Below are positions 17,437 through 26,687 of a stretch of 64,000 bases of DNA, in pieces. The position numbers and the translations under genes were made by a program. The stretch lies in the NCBI RefSeq assembly GCF_001676725.1, contig NZ_CP016172.1, positions 1,860,001-1,924,000 on the forward strand, given 5' to 3'. The notes beneath the pieces were generated by a model. It saw only the letters and a list, made by a program, of their open reading frames with translations. It made no database searches and was not told where the DNA came from. This DNA is from Bordetella flabilis (GTDB taxonomy: Bacteria > Pseudomonadota > Gammaproteobacteria > Burkholderiales > Burkholderiaceae_B). Each line of letters opens with the position of its first letter. Within the stretch, counting starts at the first letter, position 1.

Positions 17437-18270
17437 ATGAACGATGCTGCGCCACGCGTTTCGGCCCCTGCGGCCGAAACCCTCGAACTGCGACGCCAGG
17501 CCCTGCGGGCATTGGCGCTCACGTCCTGGTCCGACAAGCTGCTCGCCGTCGAGGCACTGTCGCCGGACATCGCCGTGGACGGCGATGCAGCCCTCGACGC
17601 GCCGCCCGGGCTTCCCGGCCGGCCCGTACGCCCCGATCTGGTGTCGCCCGCCGGGCTCAAGCCCCGGCCGGTCGGCACGCCGGCCGGCCGGGCGGCCCTG
17701 ATCCATGCGCTGGCGCACATCGAATTCAATGCCATCAACCTGGCCCTGGACATCGTCTGGCGATTCGCCGGCATGCCTCAGGCTTTCTATCGCGACTGGG
17801 TGCGCGTCGCCCGGGAAGAGGCCGGTCATTTCGCCCTGCTGAACGCGCACCTGGCGACGCTGGGGTACGCCTATGGCGATTTCCCGGCACACAACGGGCT
17901 GTGGGAGATGGCGGAAAAAACCCAGGACGACCTGCCAGCCCGCTTGACGCTGGTCCCCCGCATCCTGGAGGCGCGGGGCCTCGATGCGTCGCCGCAGATC
18001 CGCAATAAGCTCGCCGCCGTGGGCGACGACGCCGGCGCGGCCATCCTGGACATCATCCTGCGCGATGAGATCGGGCACGTGGCCATCGGCAATCGCTGGT
18101 GGCGTCACCTGTGTGATATGCGCGGCAAGGAGGGCGTGGCCTGGCATGCCGAACTCGCGGCGCAATACGCTGCGCCGCGCCAGCGCGGGCCGTTCAATCT
18201 GGAGGCACGGCGTGCCGCAGGCTTCGATGAGGACGAACTGGCGGCGCTGGTGGCGCCGCCCCGGCCGTGA
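17437..18270 (+). CDS. DUF455 ferritin-like protein
   Basis: A 277-residue protein with an all-helical ferritin-like core. Potential di-metal ligands appear as repeated acid/His pairs: HIEFNAINLALD, REEAGHFALLNAH and RDEIGHVAIGNRWW. That pattern fits the DUF455 family, sometimes annotated as rhamnan synthesis or ferritin-like; no activity is established. The start at 17437 gives a clean N terminus and lies 58 bp from the divergent acyltransferase start. It converges on comC, leaving 46 bp between the stops. Confidence 0.8.
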   Translation: MNDAAPRVSAPAAETLELRRQALRALALTSWSDKLLAVEALSPDIAVDGDAALDAPPGLPGRPVRPDLVSPAGLKPRPVGTPAGRAALIHALAHIEFNAINLALDIVWRFAGMPQAFYRDWVRVAREEAGHFALLNAHLATLGYAYGDFPAHNGLWEMAEKTQDDLPARLTLVPRILEARGLDASPQIRNKLAAVGDDAGAAILDIILRDEIGHVAIGNRWWRHLCDMRGKEGVAWHAELAAQYAAPRQRGPFNLEARRAAGFDEDELAALVAPPRP

Positions 18271-18316
18271 CGAAGGTAGCCCGCTCGCCCCTATAACAAC
18301 GCCCCGCGGCCCGTCC

Positions 18317-19324
18317 CTACGTCCGTTTGGCCAATTGGTTCATTTCCGCGAGCAGGGCGTCGGGCACATTCACCCCTTGTGCCCGGGCTTTTTCCTCCAG
18401 CCCCGCACGGCGTTGCCCCGGCAGGCGCACGCCGGTATCGGCCAGCATGGCGGCCACCAGCGTTTCCACGCGTTCCAGGTAGACATCGCGTCCCGCGACC
18501 GCGTCCGGATCCAGCACCAGGAAGGCTTGTCCGATGCGCGCGCGGTTGCCTTCCTCGGTGAAGAACGAATCCGCTTCGAAGCCGAAGTGCGCACCAGTCA
18601 GTGCGCACGCCAGTAGTTCGACGACCAGCGCCAGCATGGCGCCCTTGGCGCCACCCATGGGCAGCATGCTGCCCGCCAGCCCGGCCTTGGGATCCGTGGT
18701 GGGTTGGCCGTCGGCATCCAGCGCCCAGCCCAAGGGAATGTCCTTGCCTTCGCGGGCCGCCACCATGAGTTTGCCGCGCGCGACTTCCGACAGCGACAGG
18801 TCGATGACCAGGGGCAGTCCGTCGCGACGCGGAAACGCGGCAGCGATGGGATTGGTGCCGAACAGTGCGCGCTTGCCGCCCCAGGCGGGCATGGCGGCCG
18901 GCGAGTTGCCCATGGCCAATCCCACCATGCCGGCGCGCGCCACGGCGTCCAGGTGATAGGCCGCGACGCCGAAATGATGGCTGTTGCACACGCCGGCGAA
19001 GGCCACGCCGTGCGTGCGGGCACGCGTCATCGCTTGCTCGATCGCCAGCGCGCACGCCGAGAATGCCAGTCCGTCGTTGGCGTCCACCAGCACGGCGCCG
19101 CCGCGTTCACGCGCCACACGCGGCACGGCCCTGCCGTCGGCGCGTCCGTTGCGCAGATGCGTGGCATAGAAGGGCACGCGCGAGACGCCATGCGAAGCGA
19201 TGCCCTGGCCTTCGGCATGGATCAATGCCCGCGCGGTGTCGCGGGCCATGTCGGGGCTGGCACCCGCGCCTTGCAGCGCGGCCACTGCCAATTCATACAG
19301 AGCATCGAGTTGGATAATCGCCAT
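18317..19324 (-). CDS. comC: Ldh family oxidoreductase, probable (R)-sulfolactate dehydrogenase
   Basis: A 335-residue NAD(P)-dependent 2-hydroxyacid dehydrogenase of the LDH2/malate dehydrogenase family, which has its own fold rather than a Rossmann domain. It shows SHGVSRVPFYA, the catalytic-His region NSHHFGVAAYH and GTNPIAAAFPRRD. In sulfolactate-degrading bacteria ComC works with SlcC to racemise sulfolactate through sulfopyruvate, giving the (R) form used by SuyAB. It is the last gene of this operon, 22 bp after slcC. Assignment to sulfolactate rests on the neighbours; malate or ureidoglycolate activity is possible. Confidence 0.75.
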   Translation of the reverse strand: MAIIQLDALYELAVAALQGAGASPDMARDTARALIHAEGQGIASHGVSRVPFYATHLRNGRADGRAVPRVARERGGAVLVDANDGLAFSACALAIEQAMTRARTHGVAFAGVCNSHHFGVAAYHLDAVARAGMVGLAMGNSPAAMPAWGGKRALFGTNPIAAAFPRRDGLPLVIDLSLSEVARGKLMVAAREGKDIPLGWALDADGQPTTDPKAGLAGSMLPMGGAKGAMLALVVELLACALTGAHFGFEADSFFTEEGNRARIGQAFLVLDPDAVAGRDVYLERVETLVAAMLADTGVRLPGQRRAGLEEKARAQGVNVPDALLAEMNQLAKRT

Positions 19325-19346
19325 CTTTGTTCCCGGTGTCGGCTGG

Positions 19347-20276
19347 TCAGCCTTGCTTCAGTGTTTCCGCCACCCGTTGCGCGACCATGTCCGAGACCCT
19401 GGTATTGGCCTCCTGGCTCAGTCCCGCGACGTGCGGCGTCAAAATCAGGTTCGGCGCGCCTGCCAGCGGACTGCCGGCGGGCAGCGGTTCTTCGCCGAAG
19501 ACGTCCAGGGCCGCGCCGCCCAGCTTGCCGCTGCGCAACGCCTGGGCCAGGGCCGCTTCATCCACGATGCCGCCGCGCGCCGTGTTGACCAGTACGGCGC
19601 CATCTTTCATGGCCCCGATGCGGCTGGCATCGAACAGATTGCGCGTACCCTCTGTCAAGGGAATATGGAGTGTGACGGCGTCCGACTGCGCGAGCAAACG
19701 CTCCATCGGGGCGGGCTCGACGCCGGTTTCGCGCCATACCGGATCGTCGTCGGCAAGCATGGGATCATAAGCCACGACACGCATGTCCAGGCCGCGCGCC
19801 AGTCGCGCCGTCAACCGCCCGATGCCGCCGTAGCCGACGATACCCAATGTCCGGGCGTTGACCTCGCGGCCATTGGAAAGCGCCGTTCGGGGCCAGTCGC
19901 CGTCGGCGACCGAGTTGCTGCTGTGATACGCGCCGCGTGTCAACATGAGGACGGTGGCCACCACGTATTCGGCGACGGCCCGGGCATTGGCGCCCGTGGC
20001 GGGGAGCACATGAATGCCCCGCGCCTTGCACCCCGCGACATCGATGTTGTCCAATCCCACGCCTAGCCTGCCGACCGCCTTCAGCATCGGCCCTGCCGCC
20101 AGCACGTCGGCATCCACGCGGGTCCGATTGCGCACGATGAGCGCATCCGCTCCGGCGACGGCCTGCAGCAATTCGGCGCGCCGGTCCACCAGGTCCGGCT
20201 CGTAGCGCACTTCGAAATCCCGCCGCAGAAGGTCAACGGCGGCGGTGTCCATGAATTCTGAAATGACGATGTGCAT
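19347..20276 (-). CDS. slcC: D-isomer-specific 2-hydroxyacid dehydrogenase, probable (S)-sulfolactate dehydrogenase
   Basis: A 309-residue NAD-dependent dehydrogenase similar to phosphoglycerate dehydrogenase but without an ACT domain. The NAD site is GIVGYGGIGRLTA; the catalytic Arg, Glu and His lie in NTARGGIVDE, DVFGEEP and LTPHVAG. With suyAB and comC beside it, oxidation of (S)-sulfolactate to sulfopyruvate (SlcC) is the likely role. It is 118 bp downstream of the Bug gene, the largest gap but one within the operon, so some independent expression is possible. Confidence 0.78.
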   Translation of the reverse strand: MHIVISEFMDTAAVDLLRRDFEVRYEPDLVDRRAELLQAVAGADALIVRNRTRVDADVLAAGPMLKAVGRLGVGLDNIDVAGCKARGIHVLPATGANARAVAEYVVATVLMLTRGAYHSSNSVADGDWPRTALSNGREVNARTLGIVGYGGIGRLTARLARGLDMRVVAYDPMLADDDPVWRETGVEPAPMERLLAQSDAVTLHIPLTEGTRNLFDASRIGAMKDGAVLVNTARGGIVDEAALAQALRSGKLGGAALDVFGEEPLPAGSPLAGAPNLILTPHVAGLSQEANTRVSDMVAQRVAETLKQG

Positions 20277-20394
20277 CGGTGCGGCTCGCTGGTCTGGGCA
20301 AGGTGGGACTGGTCGGCGACTTCGCCGACCCGTACTGCGCTAGCTGTACTCGTCCTGGCTCTACTTCGCCAGGCTTCAGGTGACGTGCTTGTCT

Positions 20395-21414
20395 TCAGCC
20401 GACCTGTATGTTGGCCTGCTGTATGGTTTTGGCCCAGCGCGAGACTTCTCCCGCCAGGTATTTCTTGAACTCGGCAGGTCCACGGGGTTGGGCAGTGAAG
20501 CCCAACTGGCTGAGGGTTTTCTGCATCTCGGGCTGGCTCATCTGCTTTTCGATGGCCTGGCCGATGCGCGCGACCAGCTCGGGCGGCGTATCCGCGGGCG
20601 CCATGACACCGGTGAAGTTTTCCACGATCAGGCCCGGCAAGCCGGCCTCCGCCACGGTCGGCACGTCGGGCAGGTCCGAACTGCGCTGCTTGGTGGTCAC
20701 GGCCAGGGCGCGCAACTGCCCGCTCTTCACATACGCAAGCGATTCGGGGTAGTTGGAGAAAATTACGTCCAGCTGGCCGCCGATCAGGTCGGTGAGCGAG
20801 GGCGCGCCGCCCTTGTAAGGGACATGCAGGAGCTTGGTATCCGTCAGCTGCTGGTACAGGGCCAGCGTGAGGTGCGGCGGCGTCCCGTTGCCGCTAGAAC
20901 CCGCCGACAGGGAGCCTGGCTTGGCCTTGGCCGCGCGGGTCAGATCGTCCAGCGTCTTGATATCGCTCTTGGCGTTGACGACGATCATCATCGACGAAGA
21001 CGCCAGCCCGGCCAGCGGCACCAGGTCTGTCATCAGGTCGTATCCCGCCTTGCCCTTGAACAAGGTGGCGTTCGCGGCGTGCGACATGGTGATCGCCAGC
21101 CAGGTATAGCCGTCCGCCGCCGCGCGTGCGACGTAGGCCGCGCCGATGTTGGCGCTGCCGCCAGGCTTGTTCTCCACGACGATGTTCCAGCCCTCGGCGG
21201 ACGTCACCGACTTCGCGACTTGCCTGGCCGCGACGTCGGTCAGGCCGCCGGGCGGGAAGGGAACCACGTAGTTGATGGGCTTGTCGGGCCATTTGCCGCC
21301 CTGCGCGAGCGCCCGCGACATGGGCGTCAACATGGCGATACTGGCCGCGCCCAGGGCGCCCAGCGTGGAACGGCGGCCGGCCGAAATCGGCAGATCCGTG
21401 GATATGCGCTTCAT
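20395..21414 (-). CDS. Bug family tripartite tricarboxylate transporter binding protein
   Basis: A 339-residue periplasmic binding protein of the Bug (TctC) family, greatly expanded in Bordetella. The N-terminal export signal has a twin-Arg-like GRRSTLGALGAASIAML followed by ALA-Q, a plausible cleavage site. Mature-protein motifs are INYVVPFPPGGLTDVAAR, VENKPGGSANIGA and the late PDVPTVAEAGLPG. Being embedded between suyB and slcC, it probably captures sulfolactate, as TTT transporters serve sulfolactate uptake elsewhere. No TctA or TctB membrane gene is present here, so it must borrow membrane parts or act as a sensor. Confidence 0.85.
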   Translation of the reverse strand: MKRISTDLPISAGRRSTLGALGAASIAMLTPMSRALAQGGKWPDKPINYVVPFPPGGLTDVAARQVAKSVTSAEGWNIVVENKPGGSANIGAAYVARAAADGYTWLAITMSHAANATLFKGKAGYDLMTDLVPLAGLASSSMMIVVNAKSDIKTLDDLTRAAKAKPGSLSAGSSGNGTPPHLTLALYQQLTDTKLLHVPYKGGAPSLTDLIGGQLDVIFSNYPESLAYVKSGQLRALAVTTKQRSSDLPDVPTVAEAGLPGLIVENFTGVMAPADTPPELVARIGQAIEKQMSQPEMQKTLSQLGFTAQPRGPAEFKKYLAGEVSRWAKTIQQANIQVG

Positions 21415-21523
21415 GGGGGTGTCTCCTCCAATGCGTGATCGACACTGCCGCGCTTGGCGGCGGTGTCGGGATGGCGCCCGGCCATCTATGGGCCGGTGCG
21501 CCAGGTATCGCGAGCGTGGGGTG

Positions 21524-22699
21524 TCAGGCGCTTTCGAACAGCCGGGTCAGCACGAATTCGCGATGGCCCAGGGCCTCGGCCGAAGTCCAGCGTCCGTTGG
21601 CCGTGGCGAGCATGCATTCGAGCAGCTTATCGCCGGCCTGGTCCAGGTCCATGTCGCGCTGCAGCAGTCCGCAGGTATCGACGTCGATGTGTTCAGACAT
21701 CGTCCGTACCGTGCGCGGGTTGGCGCAAATCTTGATGACCGGAAGGATGGGGTTGCCGATGACGTTGCCCTGTCCCGTGGGGAAGAAGTGGACGACATAG
21801 CCGGAAGCCGCGCACAGCGTGACCATTTCGGCCGCTGCCGAAGACGAGTCCATGAACCACAGTCCCGGATGATCGGGTGTTTCGGCTTTGTCGATGACGC
21901 CATCGACCTTGCACTTCTTGCCGATCTTCTGGATGTTGCCCATGGCCTTTTCTTCGATGGTGGTCAGGCCGCCGGCAATATTCCCCTTGGTGGGCTGGGA
22001 CTCCGAGAGATCGCTGGTTTTCCAGCGGTCGATCATCTTCTGGTAGCGATCGAACATGAACATGAAGCGTTCGCGCACGGCATCGTTGGCGCAGCGCGCC
22101 GCCACGATGTCCTCGCCGCCCGTGATCTCGGACGTCTCGCCGAACACCAGCGTGGTGCCCAGCGGATACAGCTTGTCAAAGGCATTGCCCACGGTCGGGT
22201 TGGCGCCACAGCCGGAGGTCGTGTCCGACTCGCCGCACTTGGTGGATACCCACAGGTCGCTGATGGGGCATTCCGTGCGCTCCAGCGCGGTGGCGTAGTG
22301 GACGAATTCCTTCGCCGCCTTGGACGCGCGCATGATGGTGTCCAGGTCGCCGTGCAGTTCGATCGAGAACCCGGCGACCGGCTTGCCCGTGGTCGCAATG
22401 GCGTCGACGATCCGCTTGGTCCAGCCTTCCTCGATGCCGATCACAACGACGGCGGCGACATTGGGATTGCAACCGGTGCCGATCAGCGTGCGGAAATGCA
22501 GTTCCAGGTCTTCACCGAACTGCAGTCGGCCATAGGGGTGGGGCAGGGCCATGGTGCCCTTGATATTGTTGGCGACCGCTTCGGCCGCGGCGTTCGAGAT
22601 ATCGTCCACGGGCAGCACGATGACGTGATTGCGTACGCCGACGCGGCCGTTGTCGCGGCGATAGCCGCGGAAGGTGGTGGATGCGGAAACGACAGCCAT
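21524..22699 (-). CDS. suyB: (2R)-sulfolactate sulfo-lyase large subunit
   Basis: A 391-residue protein of the altronate dehydratase (UxaA C-terminal) family. Seen are [42 protein letters not shown] with clustered cysteines (possible metal or Fe-S ligands) and [16 protein letters not shown]. SuyB with SuyA cleaves (R)-sulfolactate into pyruvate and sulfite. The split into a 93-residue small and this large subunit, plus neighbouring sulfolactate dehydrogenases, favours SuyB over altronate or galactarate dehydratase. It starts 40 bp after suyA. Confidence 0.85.
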   Translation of the reverse strand: MAVVSASTTFRGYRRDNGRVGVRNHVIVLPVDDISNAAAEAVANNIKGTMALPHPYGRLQFGEDLELHFRTLIGTGCNPNVAAVVVIGIEEGWTKRIVDAIATTGKPVAGFSIELHGDLDTIMRASKAAKEFVHYATALERTECPISDLWVSTKCGESDTTSGCGANPTVGNAFDKLYPLGTTLVFGETSEITGGEDIVAARCANDAVRERFMFMFDRYQKMIDRWKTSDLSESQPTKGNIAGGLTTIEEKAMGNIQKIGKKCKVDGVIDKAETPDHPGLWFMDSSSAAAEMVTLCAASGYVVHFFPTGQGNVIGNPILPVIKICANPRTVRTMSEHIDVDTCGLLQRDMDLDQAGDKLLECMLATANGRWTSAEALGHREFVLTRLFESA

Positions 22700-22739
22700 G
22701 AATTTTTCCTTGGGCGCGTGAATAGGGGAAGAGGAGCGC

Positions 22740-23021
22740 TTACCAGCGCTTGGTCTTGATGTTGTGGACGTGGGCGTGCTGGCCGGCCTGGATATCGGCC
22801 ACCACCTTGCCGATGTCGACGCCGTACTTGAAAACGGTGTCGCCGGTTTTCATGTCCTTCATCGCGACCTTGTGCCCGATCGGTATGTCCTGCTTGGCCT
22901 TGACCTGGATGATCTTGTCTTCATCCATGATCCAGGCGTTCAGGTCTGTGCCGGCTGTGATGCCTTCCACCACGGCCACGGCAACCGTGTCCTTTGCGTC
23001 GTGCAATACGGCATGAATCAT
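22740..23021 (-). CDS. suyA: (2R)-sulfolactate sulfo-lyase small subunit
   Basis: A 93-residue SAF-domain protein corresponding to the N-terminal part of UxaA-type dehydratases. It begins [19 protein letters not shown] and contains [17 protein letters not shown], the family substrate-binding region. The start at 23021 is marked by a strong GGAGGAAACAG ribosome site; upstream residues in frame are not protein-like. It forms the sulfo-lyase with SuyB and heads the five-gene sulfolactate operon, with a promoter 70-100 bp upstream. Confidence 0.86.
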   Translation of the reverse strand: MIHAVLHDAKDTVAVAVVEGITAGTDLNAWIMDEDKIIQVKAKQDIPIGHKVAMKDMKTGDTVFKYGVDIGKVVADIQAGQHAHVHNIKTKRW

Positions 23022-23091
23022 CTGTTTCCTCCTGGTGGGCGGCATGGCCGGATGCGTCCTGTCGCCGTGCCCGCTGTTGAACTTACGCGCC

Positions 23092-23121
23092 ATCTTATTT
23101 TCGAATTTCATCCATGTCAAC
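23092..23121 (-). promoter_or_regulatory. sigma-70 type promoter of the suyAB operon
   Basis: Reading the minus strand, a perfect -35 TTGACA (23121-23116) is followed after 18 bp by -10 TAAGAT (23097-23092). Transcription would begin about 65 bases before the suyA start codon. It is the clearest promoter-like pair found in the window. Confidence 0.6.
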
Positions 23122-23126
23122 CAAAT

Positions 23127-23138
23127 CATATATATGAC
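23127..23138. promoter_or_regulatory. palindromic operator candidate upstream of the suyA promoter
   Basis: The perfect 12-bp palindrome TCATATATATGA begins six bases upstream of the -35 hexamer. Its AT content is far above the surroundings. The position suits an activator, or a repressor that blocks polymerase. No regulator gene lies within the cluster, so the binding protein is unknown. Confidence 0.4.
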
Positions 23139-23180
23139 TGCGTTGATTGCACTTTGGCCGCGCTGGGAAGCGGCGTTCCT

Positions 23181-23708
23181 TCAGGGACGGACCGGCGCCT
23201 GGCCGCGGACCCGCTTGTAGACGGGCAGGTCGACGCTGGGGCGGCGCGCCGGTATCTGCGTCAGCAGGTCGGCCACGAAGCCGCGGTGGTAGGTGCCGTG
23301 GTTCACGACGTGCAGCAGCATTTCGCCCAGGGACATGCGGCCGGCGTTACCGCCGATCAGCGCGAAGTCCTGTTCCCGCGCCAGCGTGGCGTCGGTCTGC
23401 GCCCCGGCCCAGGCGACATACCATTCGTCCATTTCCTGCTGGGCGGCCCACAACGCCTCGATTTCCGGATGCGTGACCACATTCAGGGCCGGCAGGCCAT
23501 GCGGGCGGCCTTCGATATGAGCCTGCCAGATGCAATCGACCACATAGGTGTGGTTCAGGGTGTGCGCGATATTCTTGAACAGCGTCGGACGTTCCTTGTA
23601 TATCTCTTCGGGCGGCAATGCCGTCACGATCGCGAAGGTTTCCTGGTTTGCCCACTTTTTATAGTCGGCGAGCGTGCGGGCGGCGGCGGGAGGCAGCATG
23701 GCGGTCAT
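23181..23708 (-). CDS. DinB family protein
   Basis: A 175-residue four-helix-bundle protein of the DinB/YfiT-like superfamily. Three His residues suited to bind a metal occur in NIAHTLNHTYVVD and LLHVVNHGTYHRGF, the second being the usual C-terminal HxxxHRG motif. Some relatives are metal-dependent thiol transferases; the role of this one is unknown. The ATG at 23708 is used, with MLPP at 23699 an alternative. It lies between suyA and aroG on the same strand, separated from both. Confidence 0.78.
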   Translation of the reverse strand: MTAMLPPAAARTLADYKKWANQETFAIVTALPPEEIYKERPTLFKNIAHTLNHTYVVDCIWQAHIEGRPHGLPALNVVTHPEIEALWAAQQEMDEWYVAWAGAQTDATLAREQDFALIGGNAGRMSLGEMLLHVVNHGTYHRGFVADLLTQIPARRPSVDLPVYKRVRGQAPVRP

Positions 23709-23799
23709 TCCTGAATGATGGCATCCGGTGACGCGCGGCCTGCGTCGGCCGGCGCACCACCTGCCAGCCAGCATACGCCGCCAAGCTGTAGAAAAACTG

Positions 23800-24915
23800 T
23801 CAGCCGCGCCGGGTTCGCACCGCCTGCGCCAGCTGACGCAGCACAGGTTCCGTCTGCGCCCAACCCAGGCAGGCATCCGTAATGGAGACGCCGCGGCGCA
23901 AGGGCGCGCCGGGGGTCAGGTCCTGCCGGCCTTCTTCCAGATGGCTTTCTATCATCACGCCGATGATGCGACGGTCGCCGCCGGCGATCTGGCTTGCCAG
24001 ATCGGCCGCCACATCGGCCTGCCGGCTGTGCGACTTGTTCGAATTGGCGTGCGAGCAATCCACCATGACCTGTTGGCGCAGCCCCGCGCGGGCAAGGATC
24101 GTCGCGCATGCATCGATGCTGGCGGCATCGTAGTTGGGACCTTGCTTGCCGCCGCGCAGGATCACGTGCGTATCGTCGTTTCCACGCGTCTCGAAAATGG
24201 CGGCCATGCCCATCTTCGTCATTCCCATGAAGGCATGCGGAGCGCGTGCGGCGACGATGGCGTCGGCGGCGATCTGCACGCCGCCGTCCGTGCCGTTCTT
24301 GAAGCCCAGCGGACAGCTCAGGCCCGAAGACAGTTGCCGATGGCTCTGGCTTTCCGTGGTGCGGGCGCCTATGGCGCCCCAGGCGATAAGGTCGGCGATG
24401 AACTGGGGGCTGAGCAGGTCCAGGAATTCCGTGCCGGTGGGCAAGCCCATGTCCGCAATGTCGAGCAGCAGTTCGCGGGCGCGGCGCAGGCCTTCGTTGA
24501 TGCGATAACTCCCGTCCAGGCGCGGGTCGTTGATGTAGCCCTTCCAGCCCACGGTCGTGCGCGGCTTCTCGAAGTACACGCGCATGACGATCAACAGATC
24601 CTCGGACAGCTCGTCGGCGGCGCACTTGAGCAGGCGGGCGTAGTCCATGGCCTGGTCATGGTCGTGGATGGAGCAGGGCCCCACCACGGCTACCAGGCGG
24701 TCGTCGCGCCCATGCAGGATATCGGCGATGGCGCCGCGCGTGCCTTCCACCAGGTCCTGGATGGCGGGCGACACCGGCAATTCGTCCAGCAGCAGGGCGG
24801 GGGAAATCAGCGGCCGCACCGCGCCGATGCGTACGTCGTCGATGCGGGTGGTATCCAGCGTGGAGTCGGCATTGCCGACTTCGCGGTCATGAGAAGGGTC
24901 GTCCAGGCGATTCAC
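23800..24915 (-). CDS. aroG: 3-deoxy-7-phosphoheptulonate synthase (DAHP synthase, class I)
   Basis: A 371-residue enzyme for the first step of the shikimate pathway, condensing phosphoenolpyruvate with erythrose 4-phosphate. It has the class I AroFGH pattern: VVGPCSIHDHDQAMDYA, MRVYFEKPRTTVGWKG, GFKNGTDGG, HVILRGGKQGPNYD and VDCSHANSNK, with metal ligands Cys and His in place. The length matches the E. coli enzymes. It starts with GTG at 24915. It stands alone, far from the pheA-tyrA-aroA cluster; which aromatic amino acid inhibits it cannot be read from the sequence. Confidence 0.94.
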   Translation of the reverse strand: MNRLDDPSHDREVGNADSTLDTTRIDDVRIGAVRPLISPALLLDELPVSPAIQDLVEGTRGAIADILHGRDDRLVAVVGPCSIHDHDQAMDYARLLKCAADELSEDLLIVMRVYFEKPRTTVGWKGYINDPRLDGSYRINEGLRRARELLLDIADMGLPTGTEFLDLLSPQFIADLIAWGAIGARTTESQSHRQLSSGLSCPLGFKNGTDGGVQIAADAIVAARAPHAFMGMTKMGMAAIFETRGNDDTHVILRGGKQGPNYDAASIDACATILARAGLRQQVMVDCSHANSNKSHSRQADVAADLASQIAGGDRRIIGVMIESHLEEGRQDLTPGAPLRRGVSITDACLGWAQTEPVLRQLAQAVRTRRG

Positions 24916-25212
24916 GGCTTACTCCGGCGGAATCCGCGATTATTGCACCGCTGCGCCAAGGCTGCTGCGGTACCCATGAGCCGTGCCCGGCCGTGCCCGT
25001 GCGCGGCACGTATTGTGGGCGCGGTGCTCAAGGGCCGTGCTCATCCAGTGGCTACGCGATTTGTCACATTCTTTGTACACTCGTCACGCTACCGCCGCTG
25101 TTACGTTTGCCAACTGTGCTGGGCGGCGTCGGCACGTGGCCACGGCATCGTGGCTTGACTCGTCCAAGGCTTCATGGGGGCCGCGGACAGCAACACGCAC
25201 GAGGAGATGATG
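24916..25212. other. divergent gap between aroG and aqpZ
   Basis: About 300 bases that should hold the promoters of both flanking genes. A locally AT-richer stretch lies at about 25055-25085 (TTGTCACATTCTTTGTACAC), but no convincing -35/-10 pair with good spacing was found. No protein-like frame or RNA gene was recognised. Confidence 0.4.
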
Positions 25213-25953
25213 ATGGGCAAGCGTTGTTTCGCGGAGTTCCTGGGCACGTTCTGGCTGGTGTTTGGCGGCTGCGGCTCGGCGGTGCTTGCCGCCGCATATC
25301 CGCAACTGGGCATAGGTTTCGCGGGTGTGGCATTGGCGTTCGGACTGACCGTCGTCACCATGGCCTATGCGGTCGGACATGTCTCCGGCGGACACTTCAA
25401 TCCCGCGGTGACGGTAGGCCTGTGGGCCGGAGGGCGCATCCCGGCCAAGGATGTCGCCCCGTATGTGATCGCCCAGGTGATCGGCGGCATCGCGGCGGGC
25501 GCCGTGCTGTTCCTCATCGCCAGTGGCAAGACGGGCTTCGATCCGACGGCCGGTTTCGCGTCCAACGGCTATGGCGCCCACTCGCCCGGCGGCTATAGCC
25601 TGCTGGCGTGCATGGTGGCCGAACTCGTGCTGACGGCGTTTTTTCTTATCGTCATCCATGGCGTGACGGACAAGCGCGCCCCTGCCGGGTTCGCTCCGCT
25701 CGCCATCGGGCTGGCCCTGACCTTGATCCACTTGATCAGCATTCCGGTGACCAACACATCGGTCAACCCGGCGCGCAGCACGGGGGTGGCCATTTTCCAG
25801 GGCAGCTGGGCGATCGCACAATTGTGGATGTTCTGGCTGGTACCGCTGGTGGGCGGCGTCCTGGGCGGCCTGATCTACCGCTGGCTGCTCGACGCGCCCG
25901 CCGACGCCCGAGTCACCGACCCGGTACCGGGAGCGGCTTCCGTCGCGAGCTGA
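25213..25953 (+). CDS. aqpZ: aquaporin Z
   Basis: A 246-residue inner membrane water channel with six membrane helices and two NPA half-helices: [10 protein letters not shown] in the first half and [10 protein letters not shown] in the second. It is very like E. coli AqpZ throughout ([31 protein letters not shown]). Three ATGs occur in a row at 25207-25215; the last is chosen because GAGGAG at 25201-25206 is then correctly spaced. The C terminus has a short Asp/Ala/Pro-rich tail beyond the E. coli protein. It is a single-gene unit. Confidence 0.94.
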   Translation: MGKRCFAEFLGTFWLVFGGCGSAVLAAAYPQLGIGFAGVALAFGLTVVTMAYAVGHVSGGHFNPAVTVGLWAGGRIPAKDVAPYVIAQVIGGIAAGAVLFLIASGKTGFDPTAGFASNGYGAHSPGGYSLLACMVAELVLTAFFLIVIHGVTDKRAPAGFAPLAIGLALTLIHLISIPVTNTSVNPARSTGVAIFQGSWAIAQLWMFWLVPLVGGVLGGLIYRWLLDAPADARVTDPVPGAASVAS

Positions 25954-25984
25954 GCGACGCTGCTTTGTCGGACCCCCCCGTGGG

Positions 25985-26012
25985 CCGGCCGCCCTGGCGC
26001 CACGGCGGCCGG
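25985..26012. repeat. GC-rich hairpin downstream of aqpZ
   Basis: A perfect inverted repeat: CCGGCCGCC at 25985-25993 pairs with GGCGGCCGG at 26004-26012, and the loop itself contains the palindrome TGGCGCCA. It lies 31 bases after the aqpZ stop. There is no U-run after it, so it may be an RNA 3'-end structure rather than a standard terminator. Confidence 0.45.
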
Positions 26013-26225
26013 GACGGTTTGGCCTTCGCGGGCACAAGACTGTTCCGTTGCTCAGGCTGATGGGAATTGCGAGGCTGCCTTGGCGCCGATGTATGAGGGC
26101 CGCGCGGTTGATCTGTTTCCGTTGTCAGGCGGGAACGGGGCTGCGCCCGGCGTTCTTGATAGACTTGACCGACTCGCCACGTGCCCGCATGCGCCGCACG
26201 GAGCGCATCCTGATCAATCACACGT

Positions 26226-26687
26226 ATGGGCTTGGCCAGCGCAGGAATCCTGATGTACCGCCGCGGCAACAATGGGCTTGCCGTCTTGCTTGTCCATCCC
26301 GGCGGCCCGTTCTGGGCCAGGCGGGATACGGGCGCGTGGTCCATCCCCAAAGGGGAGGCGAATTTGGGCGAGCAACTTCGGGATGTCGCCGTGCGCGAAT
26401 TCGCCGAAGAGCTCGGTGCACCGCCGCAGGGCCTGCTGCAACCCCTGGGTGAAGTGCGCCAAGCTGGCGGCAAGCGCGTTACGGCCTTCGCGGTGGAAGG
26501 CGATTTCGATACCGCGGCGCTGCGCAGCAACACCTTCGAGATGGAGTGGCCCCCGCGCAGCGGCCGCATCCGTACCTTCCCCGAAGTCGACCGCGCCGAG
26601 TGGTTTACCCTGCCGCTAGCCGCAGAAAAGATACTGGCAGGCCAACGGCCCCTGCTGGATCGTTTGCAGCAATTGATTGGGGAATAA
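26226..26687 (+). CDS. NUDIX hydrolase
   Basis: A 153-residue NUDIX enzyme of the 'histidine-triad-like NTP pyrophosphohydrolase' type that begins SAGILMYRR. The Nudix box is complete: G-x5-E-x7-REFAEELGA at about residues 42-64, carrying the metal-binding glutamates. The early GAWSIPKGE is typical of family members annotated as DNA mismatch repair or diadenosine polyphosphate hydrolases. Its substrate is not known. The 272 bases before it hold no recognised gene apart from the hairpin after aqpZ. Confidence 0.85.
   Translation: MGLASAGILMYRRGNNGLAVLLVHPGGPFWARRDTGAWSIPKGEANLGEQLRDVAVREFAEELGAPPQGLLQPLGEVRQAGGKRVTAFAVEGDFDTAALRSNTFEMEWPPRSGRIRTFPEVDRAEWFTLPLAAEKILAGQRPLLDRLQQLIGE

Noticed and set aside
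25055..25085. Promoter for aqpZ at TTGTCACATTCTTTGTACAC
   Set aside because: The hexamers are only about 10 bases apart, too close for a sigma-70 promoter, and no alternative -10 was convincing.
26048..26452. A 134-codon frame upstream of and across the NUDIX gene
   Set aside because: The Nudix box is in another frame, and this one has no recognisable family or ribosome site.
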